Shown here piece after piece: positions 8,643-17,497 of a stretch of 64,000 nt of DNA. The first letter of the stretch is position 1. The number at the start of each line of letters is the position of its first letter. The translations under genes were made by a program, and so were the position numbers. The stretch is taken from the NCBI RefSeq assembly GCF_034119865.1, contig NZ_CP139421.1:1550001-1614000 (forward strand), in the 5' to 3' direction. The notes below the pieces were generated by a model. It ran no database searches. It was not told the origin of the DNA and was given only the letters and a program-made list of their open reading frames with translations. This stretch comes from Algoriphagus sp. NG3 (lineage in GTDB: Bacteria > Bacteroidota > Bacteroidia > Cytophagales > Cyclobacteriaceae).

Positions 8643-9217
8643 TATTTATTACCTACGTTAAATAGTACTTTTAAAGTATTCCAAAGTTTTCCCTTGAGAA
8701 CTTTGTCCTCCGCTATGGTGCTGAGCGCATCTGCAAATAGGTATTCGGTTTCCTTTTCCATATGTATTTGATAATCAGAAGCAGGAAGTGCATTGATCGG
8801 ATGCTTCACCCGGCCAAATTTTAAGACAATGTGCGCATTTAGATCGTAAAGTTCTGCGAGACTTCTTCCTTCAAGCTCATCTGACGAAAGCAATCCCACT
8901 TCATTCATGGAATGGCCTACAGCATTGATCATTTTCACCAGCATGTCCATTACTTCCGGCTTGAGTTCGATTTCCTCATGCAGCACCAAAATGCCTTTTT
9001 CGAAGTTCCCCCTGACTTTAATCGGTTCGGATTTCAGTTCTTCTTTAGGAGGAGTAGCACCTTCTATGTGTACTGTTTTTGGAAGAGTCTTCCGTTTCTC
9101 TGTCTCTCCAGAAGGATCAACCCTTTCTTGAGCTACTTCAGAAGTAGCTTCTTTTTCAAAGAAAAAAAGTTCTTCAGTGATGATATGTTGGAGCTCGTGG
9201 ATGCTCATATTTTCCAT
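8642..9217 (-). CDS. Hypothetical protein; possible DNA polymerase III psi-like / uracil-glycosylase-fold protein
   Basis: 191 residues. A short amphipathic N-terminal segment (1-24) is followed by a charged, proline-bearing, probably disordered linker (25-70) and a compact domain (71-187). That domain runs: strand GILVLHEE (75-82), helix MLVKMINAVGHS (92-103), strand EVGLLSSD, helix LAELYDLN, strand AHIVLKFG (128-135), strand YQIHME, then ALSTIAEDKVLKGKLWNTLKVLF (164-186). The last part resembles the end of HolD psi and small uracil-DNA glycosylases (spaced Lys then LWxxLKxL). The fold is my inference, and no catalytic residue is evident. A later ATG at 9208 is also possible. Confidence 0.75.
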   Translation of the reverse strand: MENMSIHELQHIITEELFFFEKEATSEVAQERVDPSGETEKRKTLPKTVHIEGATPPKEELKSEPIKVRGNFEKGILVLHEEIELKPEVMDMLVKMINAVGHSMNEVGLLSSDELEGRSLAELYDLNAHIVLKFGRVKHPINALPASDYQIHMEKETEYLFADALSTIAEDKVLKGKLWNTLKVLFNVGNK

Positions 9218-9249
9218 GTCGGGAAATTGCTCAAAAAACGCCTTAACTC

Positions 9250-9281
9250 AAAAAAAGAGGGATAATATCTCTACCATCCCT
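9250..9281 (-). terminator. Rho-independent terminator after the thioesterase gene
   Basis: Read on the minus strand, AGGGAT, a 12-nt loop and ATCCCT form a stem followed by a 7-T run (seen as A-run 9250-9256 on the plus strand). It lies 16 bp beyond the stop of the acyl-CoA thioesterase gene. The stem is short and the loop large, so confidence is moderate. Confidence 0.5.
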
Positions 9282-9296
9282 GTCATTTTCCTGATT

Positions 9297-9824
9297 TTAT
9301 TTCAATCCGTCAAGATTGAATATTGATTTAAGTTCTACTGCATCCTCAGGCTTCATCCTCTTGGCGAGAACCAATCTCAGCTGCCTTCTTCTCAATGCGC
9401 CTTCATAGTTTTCGATTTCCTCTGGAGTTTCCGGTACCAACTCCGGGATTCGGCTGGGTTTATTGTTTCCATCCACAGCCACGAAAGTGAAAAATGCCCT
9501 ATGGGTAGTTATTTTTTTATTGGCAGGAATATCCTCTGCCGTCACTTCTATGAATACCTCCATGGAAGAGTTGAAGGCGCGGGTTACCTGTGCTTTAAGA
9601 GTCACTACGTTTCCCAGAGCAATAGGCTCCTGAAAAGATATATTATCTGCAGAGGCAGTTACCACTATACTGTTGGAGTGTTTTTGGGCAGCTATAGCCG
9701 CCACCACATCCATCCAGTGCATAAGCTTACCACCCATGAGATTGTTTAGTGTATTGGTATCATTGGGAAGGACCATTTCGGTCATGATCACTGCGGATTC
9801 TCTTGCAAATTTCTTGGTGCTCAT
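9297..9824 (-). CDS. Acyl-CoA thioesterase (hotdog fold, YciA/BACH type)
   Basis: 175 residues from the ATG at 9824; an in-frame TTG at 9842 would add six residues but is less likely. NNLMGGKLMHWMDVVAAIAAQKHSN is the family signature in which Asn, Gly-Gly and the helix Asp form the thioesterase site, and FQEPIALGNVVTLKAQVTRAFNSSMEVFIEV is the central sheet. Enzymes of this group hydrolyse medium- to long-chain acyl-CoA to free acid and CoA in the cytosol. It probably ends its own transcript at a hairpin downstream. Confidence 0.88.
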   Translation of the reverse strand: MSTKKFARESAVIMTEMVLPNDTNTLNNLMGGKLMHWMDVVAAIAAQKHSNSIVVTASADNISFQEPIALGNVVTLKAQVTRAFNSSMEVFIEVTAEDIPANKKITTHRAFFTFVAVDGNNKPSRIPELVPETPEEIENYEGALRRRQLRLVLAKRMKPEDAVELKSIFNLDGLK

Positions 9825-9943
9825 AAATCTAACTTTTGACAAAAATAGAAATAAAATTTGGCTGGAAAATCATTTTAATGATTTATCGGAATATTATTCT
9901 GATTAAATCACCTGAGAATCTGTATTTTCTTTAAATCCCTTTT

Positions 9944-10606
9944 CTATTTCCAGCCATCTTTTCCTAGTAAGGGTACAAAAGCAAATCCTTCATATTCTTC
10001 ACGCTCTACTTTTGTGTTAGATTTTTTGGTGATTTTAAGCATGGACTGTCTGCGCTTATCACCTACGGGAATTACCAATATACCTCCCACTTTCAACTGC
10101 TGGATCAGCGCTTCCGGAACCACAGGTGCGCCGGCCGTGACAATTATCTTGTCATAGGGGGCATAGGCTGGAAGGCCTCCCGTGCCGTCTCCATAGAAAA
10201 GATGCATTTCTATTCCCAGCCTTGTCAGGAAGCGTTTTGTTCCCTCAAAAAGTTTTTTCTGATATTCTATCGTAAAGACTTCTGCTCCCAGTAGGTGTAA
10301 GATACTTCCCTGATAACCTGATCCGGTACCGATTTCTAATATTCTGTCACCTTCCTTTACATCTAAAAGTTGCGTCTGAAAAGCCACTGTATAGGGTTGG
10401 GAAATGGTCTGTCCCTCTCCGATAGGGAAGGCTTTATCCTCATAGGCATGGGAAATCAATGCCGAATCAAAGAAAAAATGTCTTGGTAAGGTGTTGATAG
10501 CCTGTAGGACACGTTCATTTGTAATACCTTTTTCCCGAAGTAAAGTTACCAGAGCTCTACGTTTTCCTTTGTGTAAATATGTGTCTTCGAGTTTGAGTAA
10601 GGGCAT
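9944..10606 (-). CDS. pcm: Protein-L-isoaspartate O-methyltransferase
   Basis: 220 residues, the usual length. It uses S-adenosylmethionine to methylate isoaspartyl residues for repair of aged proteins in the cytosol. IGEGQTISQPYTVAFQTQLL (about 80-99) is the family's substrate-side motif, RILEIGTGSGYQG (about 110-122) is the SAM-binding motif I, and YDKIIVTAGAPVVPEALIQQLKVGGILVIPVG contains the post-motifs. It is divergent from the riboflavin synthase gene. Confidence 0.95.
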   Translation of the reverse strand: MPLLKLEDTYLHKGKRRALVTLLREKGITNERVLQAINTLPRHFFFDSALISHAYEDKAFPIGEGQTISQPYTVAFQTQLLDVKEGDRILEIGTGSGYQGSILHLLGAEVFTIEYQKKLFEGTKRFLTRLGIEMHLFYGDGTGGLPAYAPYDKIIVTAGAPVVPEALIQQLKVGGILVIPVGDKRRQSMLKITKKSNTKVEREEYEGFAFVPLLGKDGWK

Positions 10607-10715
10607 GTTTTTTATTGTTCTGCGGTCGAAGATAAAAGAATATTTGGCTTAATTTGAACTTGAATCGGGCATTTATTGCTTAGTCATTGAAACTTTGAAA
10701 GTTAAATCTACCTAT

Positions 10716-11312
10716 ATGTTTACAGGAATTATAGAAGCATCTGGCACCATTCGAGAAATTACCCATGATGGGACTAATGTGCATTTCGACATAAATTCTT
10801 CTCTCTCTTCGGAATTAAAAATTGACCAGTCCCTGGCACATGACGGGGTGTGCTTGACTGTGGTTCAGACAACACCTGAATCATATCGGGTGACGGCGAT
10901 AGATGAAACCATGCAGAAGACAAATCTATCTCAGTGGAGGGTAGGGAAGAAGGTCAACCTGGAACGGTGCATGCCTGCCAGTGGCCGATTTGATGGGCAT
11001 ATAGTACAGGGGCATGTGGATCAGGTGGGAAAGGTCAAAAACATTACTGATCAAAACGGATCGTGGGTTTTTGATCTGGAATTTGACCATGGTCTGGGAA
11101 ATGTAACCGTGGAAAAAGGATCAATCACAATCAATGGTACCAGCTTGACCTGTTTCAATTCCGGTCCCGGGAGATTCTCTGTGGCGATCATTCCTTATAC
11201 TTATGAACATACCAATTTTCACCAGTTACAGCCTGGTGATTTGGTCAATCTGGAGTTTGATATTTTGGGGAAATACATCCAACGGATAACCAAAGGGTAC
11301 GAGTTGTCGTAG
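10716..11312 (+). CDS. ribE: Riboflavin synthase, alpha chain
   Basis: 198 residues from ATG 10716 (MFTGIIEASG, the canonical start); an upstream in-frame TTG at 10695 is rejected. It dismutates two 6,7-dimethyl-8-ribityllumazines to riboflavin and a pyrimidine. The two lumazine-binding repeats are visible: residues 1-95, with HDGVCLTVV and the conserved active-site region, and 96-195, with FDGHIVQGHVDQVG, GSITINGTSLTC and IPYTYEHTNF. No other rib gene is adjacent. Confidence 0.94.
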   Translation: MFTGIIEASGTIREITHDGTNVHFDINSSLSSELKIDQSLAHDGVCLTVVQTTPESYRVTAIDETMQKTNLSQWRVGKKVNLERCMPASGRFDGHIVQGHVDQVGKVKNITDQNGSWVFDLEFDHGLGNVTVEKGSITINGTSLTCFNSGPGRFSVAIIPYTYEHTNFHQLQPGDLVNLEFDILGKYIQRITKGYELS

Positions 11313-11562
11313 TTTTTCTTTCACGCAGAGTGCAGGGTTCGCTATTTTGGCTTTTTCTTCAGCATATTTCCATAAGCTTCTGTCTGGAATAGAACAGTGT
11401 ATGGAACAAGCAGTAAATATATAGCGCCCAAGTTCTCTTGCTTCTCCAGAAGCAGGAGGGCATTGGGTTTTAAGGGCAGTTTGCACATGCCAATTGGAGG
11501 TATGCTCTGATTAGCAATACGTCCTGCCTAGAATCGTTAATACGTGTTTTATAGTTGTCGTG

Positions 11563-12660
11563 TCACTTAAGACTGATAACCTTTTCTTCAGCATCTTTTA
11601 CCAATCTGAAGCCTACATTGGAAGTACCACTATCGAATGCTTGTCCCTGACGGGCAGATGGGCGATAATTGACGCAGTAATTATCAGCACATAAAAAAGA
11701 ACCGCCCTTGATCACGCGCTCCATGGCATAGGGATTATCAGGATTGTAGCATTGATTCATACCGGCATCCAATTTTGGGGCTTGGCCTGCAAGTCTGGCG
11801 TATTTCAAGGCGTCGTACCAATCGTCCGTCAATTCCCATACATTTCCGATCATATCATACAATCCGAATGTATTCGGGGCAAAGGATTTTACAGGGGATG
11901 TACCTTCAAATCCATCCAAATTTTTATTGTCATTAGGAAAGTTTCCCTGAAACGTATTTGCAAGATATTGCCCGTTTGGTGTCAATTCATCACCCCAGGC
12001 AAAGCGTTTTCCCTCAGCTCCTCCACGAGCGGCAAACTCCCATTCTATCTCTGAAGGCAATCTCTTGCCGGCCCAGGCCGCATAAGCTTTAGCGTCTTCA
12101 TAGGCTATGTGGACTACCGGATGGTTTTCCCTGCCTTTCAGATCGGATTCAGGGCCTTCTGGATGTTGCCAGTTTGCGCCTTCCACCCAGACCCACCATA
12201 GAGAAATGTCCTGTGTAGGTACAGCATATGGAGGTGGGCTGAATACCATAGAGCCTGCCACTAGTGTGGCTTCATCAGGTTTTGGGGTTCCTGGAGGCAA
12301 TTGTTTTTTGAGCTCTTCCCATTCCGGTTTTTTCTCCGCTAGGGTGATATATCCTGTTTCTTCGACAAATTTCTTGAATTCAGCGTTTGTAACTTCGTGC
12401 GTATCCATCCAGAAACCATTTACCTTTAGGTTTACAGCAGGTCTTTCCGCTGGATAGGCTTCCACTTCATTGGTGCCCATGACGAATTCCCCTCCTGGAA
12501 TCCATACCATGCCCTCTACTTTATTTTTGGGAGCAGGTATATCTGCTAAGATCATTCTTTCCTCGTCTATAGCAGTGTCATTGGATTTCTCCTGGCATGC
12601 AAAAAAAGAGGTACTGATCAGTACAATACTTGCCAAACTGTATTTGATGGTGTTGTTCAT
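11563..12660 (-). CDS. Formylglycine-generating-enzyme-like lipoprotein (SUMF1/FGE-sulfatase domain)
   Basis: 365 residues. The signal ends STSFFAC (Cys22), so it should be a lipoprotein. Residues 50-355 form one FGE-sulfatase domain: MVWIPGGEFVMGTNE, VNGFWMDTHEVTNAEFKKFVEETGY, HPVVHIAYEDAKAYAAWAGKRLPSEIEWEFAARGG and MIGNVWELTDDWYD. Unlike the related gliding proteins and many SUMF1 paralogues, it keeps the pair Cys324 and Cys329 in GGSFLCADNYCVNYR, aligned with the catalytic copper-binding cysteines of true FGE, which oxidises a sulfatase Cys to formylglycine. No sulfatase is nearby, so a genuine FGE role is possible but unproven. Confidence 0.85.
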   Translation of the reverse strand: MNNTIKYSLASIVLISTSFFACQEKSNDTAIDEERMILADIPAPKNKVEGMVWIPGGEFVMGTNEVEAYPAERPAVNLKVNGFWMDTHEVTNAEFKKFVEETGYITLAEKKPEWEELKKQLPPGTPKPDEATLVAGSMVFSPPPYAVPTQDISLWWVWVEGANWQHPEGPESDLKGRENHPVVHIAYEDAKAYAAWAGKRLPSEIEWEFAARGGAEGKRFAWGDELTPNGQYLANTFQGNFPNDNKNLDGFEGTSPVKSFAPNTFGLYDMIGNVWELTDDWYDALKYARLAGQAPKLDAGMNQCYNPDNPYAMERVIKGGSFLCADNYCVNYRPSARQGQAFDSGTSNVGFRLVKDAEEKVISLK

Positions 12661-12861
12661 AATTGGATCGTTGCAGAGTAAAAGTAGCAGAATATTTGGG
12701 GAAGAGAAAAACTTACAGCCTTTATGGGCAGCATCCTGTGATGATTTTTGTCATTATCAACCCGAAGAAATGAATCCTCCTGCACAAGGTATAAATTAGT
12801 GAAAACTGGATGTTGCCGAAAAAATAAATTGAGAGGACGCAGGATCTTCTCACATGCTGAT

Positions 12862-13872
12862 TTACTCTTCTTCTACTGGGACAGCATGGATCCTCTCTAC
12901 TACTTTTTTGCGGAGCTTATTGAAGAATTGCTTACGTTCTTTTTCACAGACCACACTTATTTGTGTAGACTTTTTAATGAGGTTTTCAAGGTTTCTGAAC
13001 ATGGCATTATTGAATGAAGGATCAGAGGTTCCATGAAAATAAATGACACTATGATTCAAATAAGTCATCTTTTTTTCATCCATAGTAGCAAAGAAGGTAT
13101 TGTCTCCTATGACAAATTCATTCACAAAAAAATTATAGTCAGCCCCCTCATTTTCTGGCTGTGAAGGCAGGAATTTTTTACCTCTCTCGGCCATTTTTTC
13201 CAGATTATCAATCACTTCCATCATACAGTTATAGAGGAATAGCGTATCTTCTGTGGAAGTCATGATTCCCATTTCATGATACAGTTCTATTTGACGGAGT
13301 GTGACATTGATCCCCTCTATATTCCAGATTTCTGTGGTCGGGATCTTATGGTAGGCTTTGAGAATATTCTGGGTGATTTCAGCAAACTGGTCATAGCTAT
13401 TATCTCTGATAGAGAATTTGGTGTCTTTCAGACTGTCAGTGAAAAGTATAGATTTCCTCCAGAAAAAAAATTTAAATGCTGCAAGTTCTTTATGATAATA
13501 ATGATGGAAGGGTGGCATATCTTTCACCAGCCAGTAGATATGTTTTTTAGAAAAACTATTGACAAGGTTTAATTGGGCATAGACATCCTCCATCCATTTC
13601 ATGAAACTGTTTTCCTGGTAGTCGTTCTGGTTTCCCTGGAAAAGGATGTTATTGGATTGTAGATTGATAAAGGTGTCAACAGAAATATTGAACCGACTGC
13701 ACAAGACTTCCAATTCACTGAAATCCAGGAGTTTTTCTCCTCTGATCCGTCTGTAAGCACTATCTATGCTGATTTCTAAAAGCTCAGCAATTTCGTCCAC
13801 CAATGAAGTATAGCTCGGCAGGGACAATTTTATTGCCTGGAAAAAAGCCGCTTGGCTCTTATTGAAACTCAT
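12862..13872 (-). CDS. Helix-turn-helix regulator of a Bacteroidota-type family
   Basis: 336 residues. Residues 20-70 form an XRE-like HTH: LVDEIAELLEISIDSAYRRIRGEKLLDFSELEVLCSRFNISVDTF, with helices for DNA contact around SIDSAYRRIRGE. The remaining 260 residues are rich in aromatic residues and predicted helical, without a membrane segment; I do not recognise a ligand domain. The family is seen as orphan regulators in Bacteroidota. Its targets are unknown, and neighbours on both sides have their own promoters. Confidence 0.75.
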   Translation of the reverse strand: MSFNKSQAAFFQAIKLSLPSYTSLVDEIAELLEISIDSAYRRIRGEKLLDFSELEVLCSRFNISVDTFINLQSNNILFQGNQNDYQENSFMKWMEDVYAQLNLVNSFSKKHIYWLVKDMPPFHHYYHKELAAFKFFFWRKSILFTDSLKDTKFSIRDNSYDQFAEITQNILKAYHKIPTTEIWNIEGINVTLRQIELYHEMGIMTSTEDTLFLYNCMMEVIDNLEKMAERGKKFLPSQPENEGADYNFFVNEFVIGDNTFFATMDEKKMTYLNHSVIYFHGTSDPSFNNAMFRNLENLIKKSTQISVVCEKERKQFFNKLRKKVVERIHAVPVEEE

Positions 13873-14030
13873 CGCAAGTTGGGTGTTTGGGGATTGGGAA
13901 ATAAACTCCCCATTAAGATAGAGTAAAGAATTCTAAGAAAAAATCTATCCTAGAAGAAAAATTGCTGTTTATGGGCTAAAAAAACACCTATATATTTAAC
14001 TGAATGAGGTTTTTCTTAAAAAAATGCAAT

Positions 14031-14056
14031 AAAAAAAGCGGCCTAAAAGCCGCTTT
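14031..14056 (-). terminator. Rho-independent terminator of the ferritin gene
   Basis: AAAGCGGC/GCCGCTTT forms a perfect 8-bp stem with a 6-nt loop. On the minus strand it is followed by a run of T (A-run at 14031-14037 on the plus strand). It begins 4 bp after the ferritin stop codon. Confidence 0.85.
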
Positions 14057-14059
14057 AAA

Positions 14060-14602
14060 TTATTGCTGAGGATGGGCTGCGGCATGCAGTTTCCCCAGTT
14101 CTTGGTCAATGGTCCAAAGACCAACTCCCTCTTCACCGATGATGTCAAATAGCTCCAGTGCCCGTCTGGACATAGTCTCTTCTTCCCTTTGTTCGGTGAC
14201 ATACCATTGCATAAAGCTGAAAGTGGCAAAATCCTTTTTGGAGAAAGCATGATCCACAATATTGTTGATGGATTTGGTCACGTTGATTTCATGTTCCAAA
14301 ATCAGTTCAAACACTTCCCGTAGGGAATTGAAGTTATGTCTGATTCCGGTGATTTCCGGCTGGATAGCGTGTCCGCCAGCCTCATTGATGTATTGGAATA
14401 TCTTCATCATATGCATTCTCTCCTCGTCAGCATGCGTGTAAAGATATTTTGCGGAATTTTCATAGCCCATCATGTGACACCAAGATGCCATAGAGAGGTA
14501 GTATGCAGAAGATGTCCCTTCCATTTCTACCTGTTTGTTGAGTAATTTCTCGGTATCGACAAGTAATGAACGCTGTAGCGTTACGATTTCTTTTGCTTTC
14601 AT
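14060..14602 (-). CDS. ftnA: Non-heme ferritin
   Basis: 180 residues, the length of bacterial ferritin. It oxidises Fe2+ and stores ferric mineral in a 24-subunit shell. Ferroxidase-centre ligands appear in order: an early Glu in KQVEMEGTSSAYYLSMASWC, ADEERMHMMKIF (Glu61, His64), LEHEINVTKSI and FMQWYVTEQREEE with a Gln/Glu. The C-terminal tail ends in HAAAHPQQ. It stands alone with its own terminator. Confidence 0.93.
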   Translation of the reverse strand: MKAKEIVTLQRSLLVDTEKLLNKQVEMEGTSSAYYLSMASWCHMMGYENSAKYLYTHADEERMHMMKIFQYINEAGGHAIQPEITGIRHNFNSLREVFELILEHEINVTKSINNIVDHAFSKKDFATFSFMQWYVTEQREEETMSRRALELFDIIGEEGVGLWTIDQELGKLHAAAHPQQ

Positions 14603-14683
14603 AATTTTAGTATTTGAATAGTAAACTAAATATAATCATTCAGGTTCCAGATTTCATGCTGTTAGGATGAATTTGGAATTGAT

Positions 14684-16036
14684 TTAATTAAGTTTAAATA
14701 GAGGAGTTGGCAAGACTGGGATACCCTCTGCTCCTGATTCTGCGACAGATTGTACAGCAAAGAAGTAATTGTCTTTGGAATAAGGCAGCGTCAATGAGGT
14801 GTCCGTAGTCCAAAACTTTCTCTCCCACATAGAAGAAGAAGTTTCTCTCATCAGCACAAAATAGCCTTTGGCTTTTCCAAACTTCGGGGCTTTCCACAGC
14901 AAGGTGGTCTGGTTGCTTAGGTTACGTACGTCTATTTTAACCTCCAGCGGCTGATCAGGGGAATCTGCCAAGGAAGCAAGGGAAGCCAGGTTTACAGCTG
15001 TGACTTTACGTAAATATTCATAATCCATAAAATCCGGAAGATCTCCGTACTGAACACCATCTTCCATGCGGACATTCTCGTGCTGATGGAGGAAGTTTTC
15101 GTTCATTTCTGATATTCTTATCGCTGTCATGCCATTTTTCGCAAAAGGAGTCTGATCTCCTCCTCTCAAGAATCTGTCTGCCCGGTAAATCAGTTTTACT
15201 TCGAATTGATCTACATATCGCTCTCCATGTTCTTTGATATACCTTGCCAATTGCCTGGATTTACTGTCATTGTCCGCATTAATGTATTTTCGAATAGTAG
15301 CTTCTTGTTCAGTTTCAGCTGCAGGGATTGTTTCCGAGAATACCCGCATCATCAAATTGTCTTTGATCAGGGTTTCCGAAGAGCTACTATTTCCTATGAT
15401 GTCGTTGTTCAAAACTGCCCCAATATTCCATCCTTCATTTTTTGCTTTATCAGCTAGATATGTTGCACCTTTCAATCCCTGTTCTTCGCCTGTAAATGCC
15501 ACGAATAGGATAGTAGCTGAGAATTGGTGTGAAGCCATTATTCTGGCCAGTTCTATCACTGCCGCTGTACCGCTTCCATTGTCGTTGGCACCGGGTGAGG
15601 GACCTTTTTCATCCATCACATCTTTATTGCGGGAATCCATGTGTGCTGAAATGATAAAGATCCTGTCGTCAGCGGGATTAATGCCTTTAAGTGTGGCCAT
15701 GACATTTGCAGCCGGTGAATCAGTGGGGATCCGACGATCATCTCCAGGGATTACGAATTTCTCTATTTCTGCGGTCATCCTTCCACCTGACTGCTTTGCA
15801 AAGTGATTGAATTTGGATAAAACGTACTGTTGAGCCGCAGGCATCCCTTCTTCTTCATCGATGCTTAGAGTATGTCTGGAATTGAAAGAGGCTAATACCC
15901 TAACATGATGCTCCAGGGAATCGGATGAAATCTCCGAAATCATCTTAGCTATTTCACTGTTTCTAATGATTGTAGTCTGAGCAAAGACCATTTGGCTGCA
16001 GAATACTAAGAAAATGGTGTATAAATTTTTACGCAT
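14684..16036 (-). CDS. M28 family zinc aminopeptidase, secreted
   Basis: 450 residues with a Sec signal ending in FAQ (residue 20). The zinc ligands of clan MH are recognisable: His132 and Asp134 in SAHMDSR, Asp152 in GANDNGSG, the catalytic/ligand Glu pair 184-185 in FTGEEQGLKG and Asp212 in NNDIIG. The C-terminal about 80 residues look like a beta-sandwich (KIDVRNLSNQTTLLWKAPK), often an Fn3-like extension. It should remove N-terminal residues from exported peptides. A second, unrelated-in-detail M28 enzyme lies at 34699-36174. Confidence 0.9.
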   Translation of the reverse strand: MRKNLYTIFLVFCSQMVFAQTTIIRNSEIAKMISEISSDSLEHHVRVLASFNSRHTLSIDEEEGMPAAQQYVLSKFNHFAKQSGGRMTAEIEKFVIPGDDRRIPTDSPAANVMATLKGINPADDRIFIISAHMDSRNKDVMDEKGPSPGANDNGSGTAAVIELARIMASHQFSATILFVAFTGEEQGLKGATYLADKAKNEGWNIGAVLNNDIIGNSSSSETLIKDNLMMRVFSETIPAAETEQEATIRKYINADNDSKSRQLARYIKEHGERYVDQFEVKLIYRADRFLRGGDQTPFAKNGMTAIRISEMNENFLHQHENVRMEDGVQYGDLPDFMDYEYLRKVTAVNLASLASLADSPDQPLEVKIDVRNLSNQTTLLWKAPKFGKAKGYFVLMRETSSSMWERKFWTTDTSLTLPYSKDNYFFAVQSVAESGAEGIPVLPTPLFKLN

Positions 16037-16103
16037 GAGTAGGACTGGTTTATACTAAAGACCTAAATTTATCCCATAAATATCATAGCAAAAGCTTTTT
16101 TAC

Positions 16104-16619
16104 ATGAATACTCTTGAACAACCTAAAAAAGGCACTTATCCTGCTTTTTATTCCACCTACATTAAACTGGTTTCCGGCAATGATTATGAAAGTCAGCTTA
16201 TAGATCAGGTCGATTCGCTTTTAAATCTATTTCAAGAAAAAGAGGATGGCTGGGTGGAAAAGCCTTATGCAGAAGGGAAATGGACTCCCAAGGAAGTGCT
16301 TGGGCATGTCATAGATACAGAAAGAATCATGACTTTCAGGGCTCTATGTTTTGCTAGGGGGGAGAAATCTTCCTTACCGGGCTTTGATCAGGATCCTTAT
16401 GTACTGAATGCAAGGTTTGGAAATGTGCCTATTGAACATTTACTGGCGGATTTTCAAGCTCAGCGTAAAGCCCTTTTGTCCATGATCCGGATATTGCCAG
16501 AGGACTCTCTGGATTTAGTAGGTACAGCAAATGGAGCCCCTATCACCCCAAGAGCTCTGTTCTGGATTATTCCTGGCCATTTTGAACATCATATGAACAT
16601 ATTCAAAGAACGCTATTGA
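16104..16619 (+). CDS. DinB/YfiT-like family protein
   Basis: 171 residues, a four-helix DinB fold. WTPKEVLGHVIDTERIMTFRALCFARGE and WIIPGHFEHHMNIFKERY carry the three His (about 72, 157, 161) that bind a divalent metal in this family. Members include thiol-S-transferases and uncharacterised stress proteins; the activity here is unknown. It stands upstream of, and co-directional with, the K+ channel gene. Confidence 0.88.
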   Translation: MNTLEQPKKGTYPAFYSTYIKLVSGNDYESQLIDQVDSLLNLFQEKEDGWVEKPYAEGKWTPKEVLGHVIDTERIMTFRALCFARGEKSSLPGFDQDPYVLNARFGNVPIEHLLADFQAQRKALLSMIRILPEDSLDLVGTANGAPITPRALFWIIPGHFEHHMNIFKERY

Positions 16620-16703
16620 AAGCCCTCTGTTCCAGAAAAACCAAAGTGCCAGCCTTGCGGATTTTGAAGTGGGATCTTGATCTTTTTATCTGTATATAGA
16701 ACT

Positions 16704-17417
16704 ATGGATGATTTAAAAAGAGAAAGAGAGCAGCACGTCAAAACTGCCGTGTATTCCTTTAAGAATTTCTGGATGACTGATTCTAGCTTTTCGGTGTTAT
16801 TTGTGATTTTAGTTTTCACTGTCTTTGTACTGCCGATTTTGATAGTATATGGCCACATAGGAAGTGTATTTATCAGTTCTGTGTTTTTGTTTCTTTTCTT
16901 TACAGGGATATTTTCATCAAAGGAACCGGTATTGATTATCCTTACGGCTATACTCTTCACTGCCCAGTTGAGCCTTCGATTGGTGAGGTATTCGGATTTT
17001 GACTACGATTTTTACTTGTGGGAAAGATTATTGGGAGTTGTCAATATGTTGGTTTTTATTGGTTTAAATGTCAAGCAGCTGTTTCGGAATGACCGGATCA
17101 CCGCACATCGGGTAATCGGGGCTATCAATGTGTATCTATTGATGGCAATTTTAGGGGCTTTTGTCTTTGAGATCATTTACATCTATACTGGATCTGTTAT
17201 TGGTGGTAGGGTCGAACTAATGGGGGTGGATGAAGATTTTAGTTCTTATATTTATTTTAGTATGGTTTCTATGACAACGGTAGGATTTGGTGAGATGTAC
17301 CCTGCCCAGATTATGGCCAAAATGCTCTCAGTGCTACTAGCCATGATTGGAATACTGTATCCTACAGTAATCATTGCCAGGTTGGTCAGTGGAAGCAATA
17401 TTCTTAAAAATGAATGA
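16704..17417 (+). CDS. Two-pore-type potassium channel family protein
   Basis: 237 residues from ATG 16704 (a TTG at 16677 is in frame but unlikely). Hydrophobic segments lie at about 33-50, 55-72, 75-92, 105-120, 133-155 and 205-228. The pore loop before the last helix reads MVSMTTVGFGEMYP, with the K+ selectivity filter TVGFG (a common variant of TVGYG). It has no RCK or cyclic-nucleotide domain in this frame. K+ selectivity is inferred from the filter. Confidence 0.85.
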   Translation: MDDLKREREQHVKTAVYSFKNFWMTDSSFSVLFVILVFTVFVLPILIVYGHIGSVFISSVFLFLFFTGIFSSKEPVLIILTAILFTAQLSLRLVRYSDFDYDFYLWERLLGVVNMLVFIGLNVKQLFRNDRITAHRVIGAINVYLLMAILGAFVFEIIYIYTGSVIGGRVELMGVDEDFSSYIYFSMVSMTTVGFGEMYPAQIMAKMLSVLLAMIGILYPTVIIARLVSGSNILKNE

Positions 17418-17497
17418 TTGTTTCCCATTTATATAATTGTTCGTGGAAATGGTGATTTGAGGCCTTAGATTCATCTTTATAAACCTTCATATATTTC

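Noticed and set aside
11226..11486. 86-residue minus-strand frame with CSIHCSIPDRSLWKYAEEKAK
   Set aside because: Overlaps the end of ribE in antisense. It looks somewhat protein-like and has two nearby Cys, but has no known family or start context, so I left it out.
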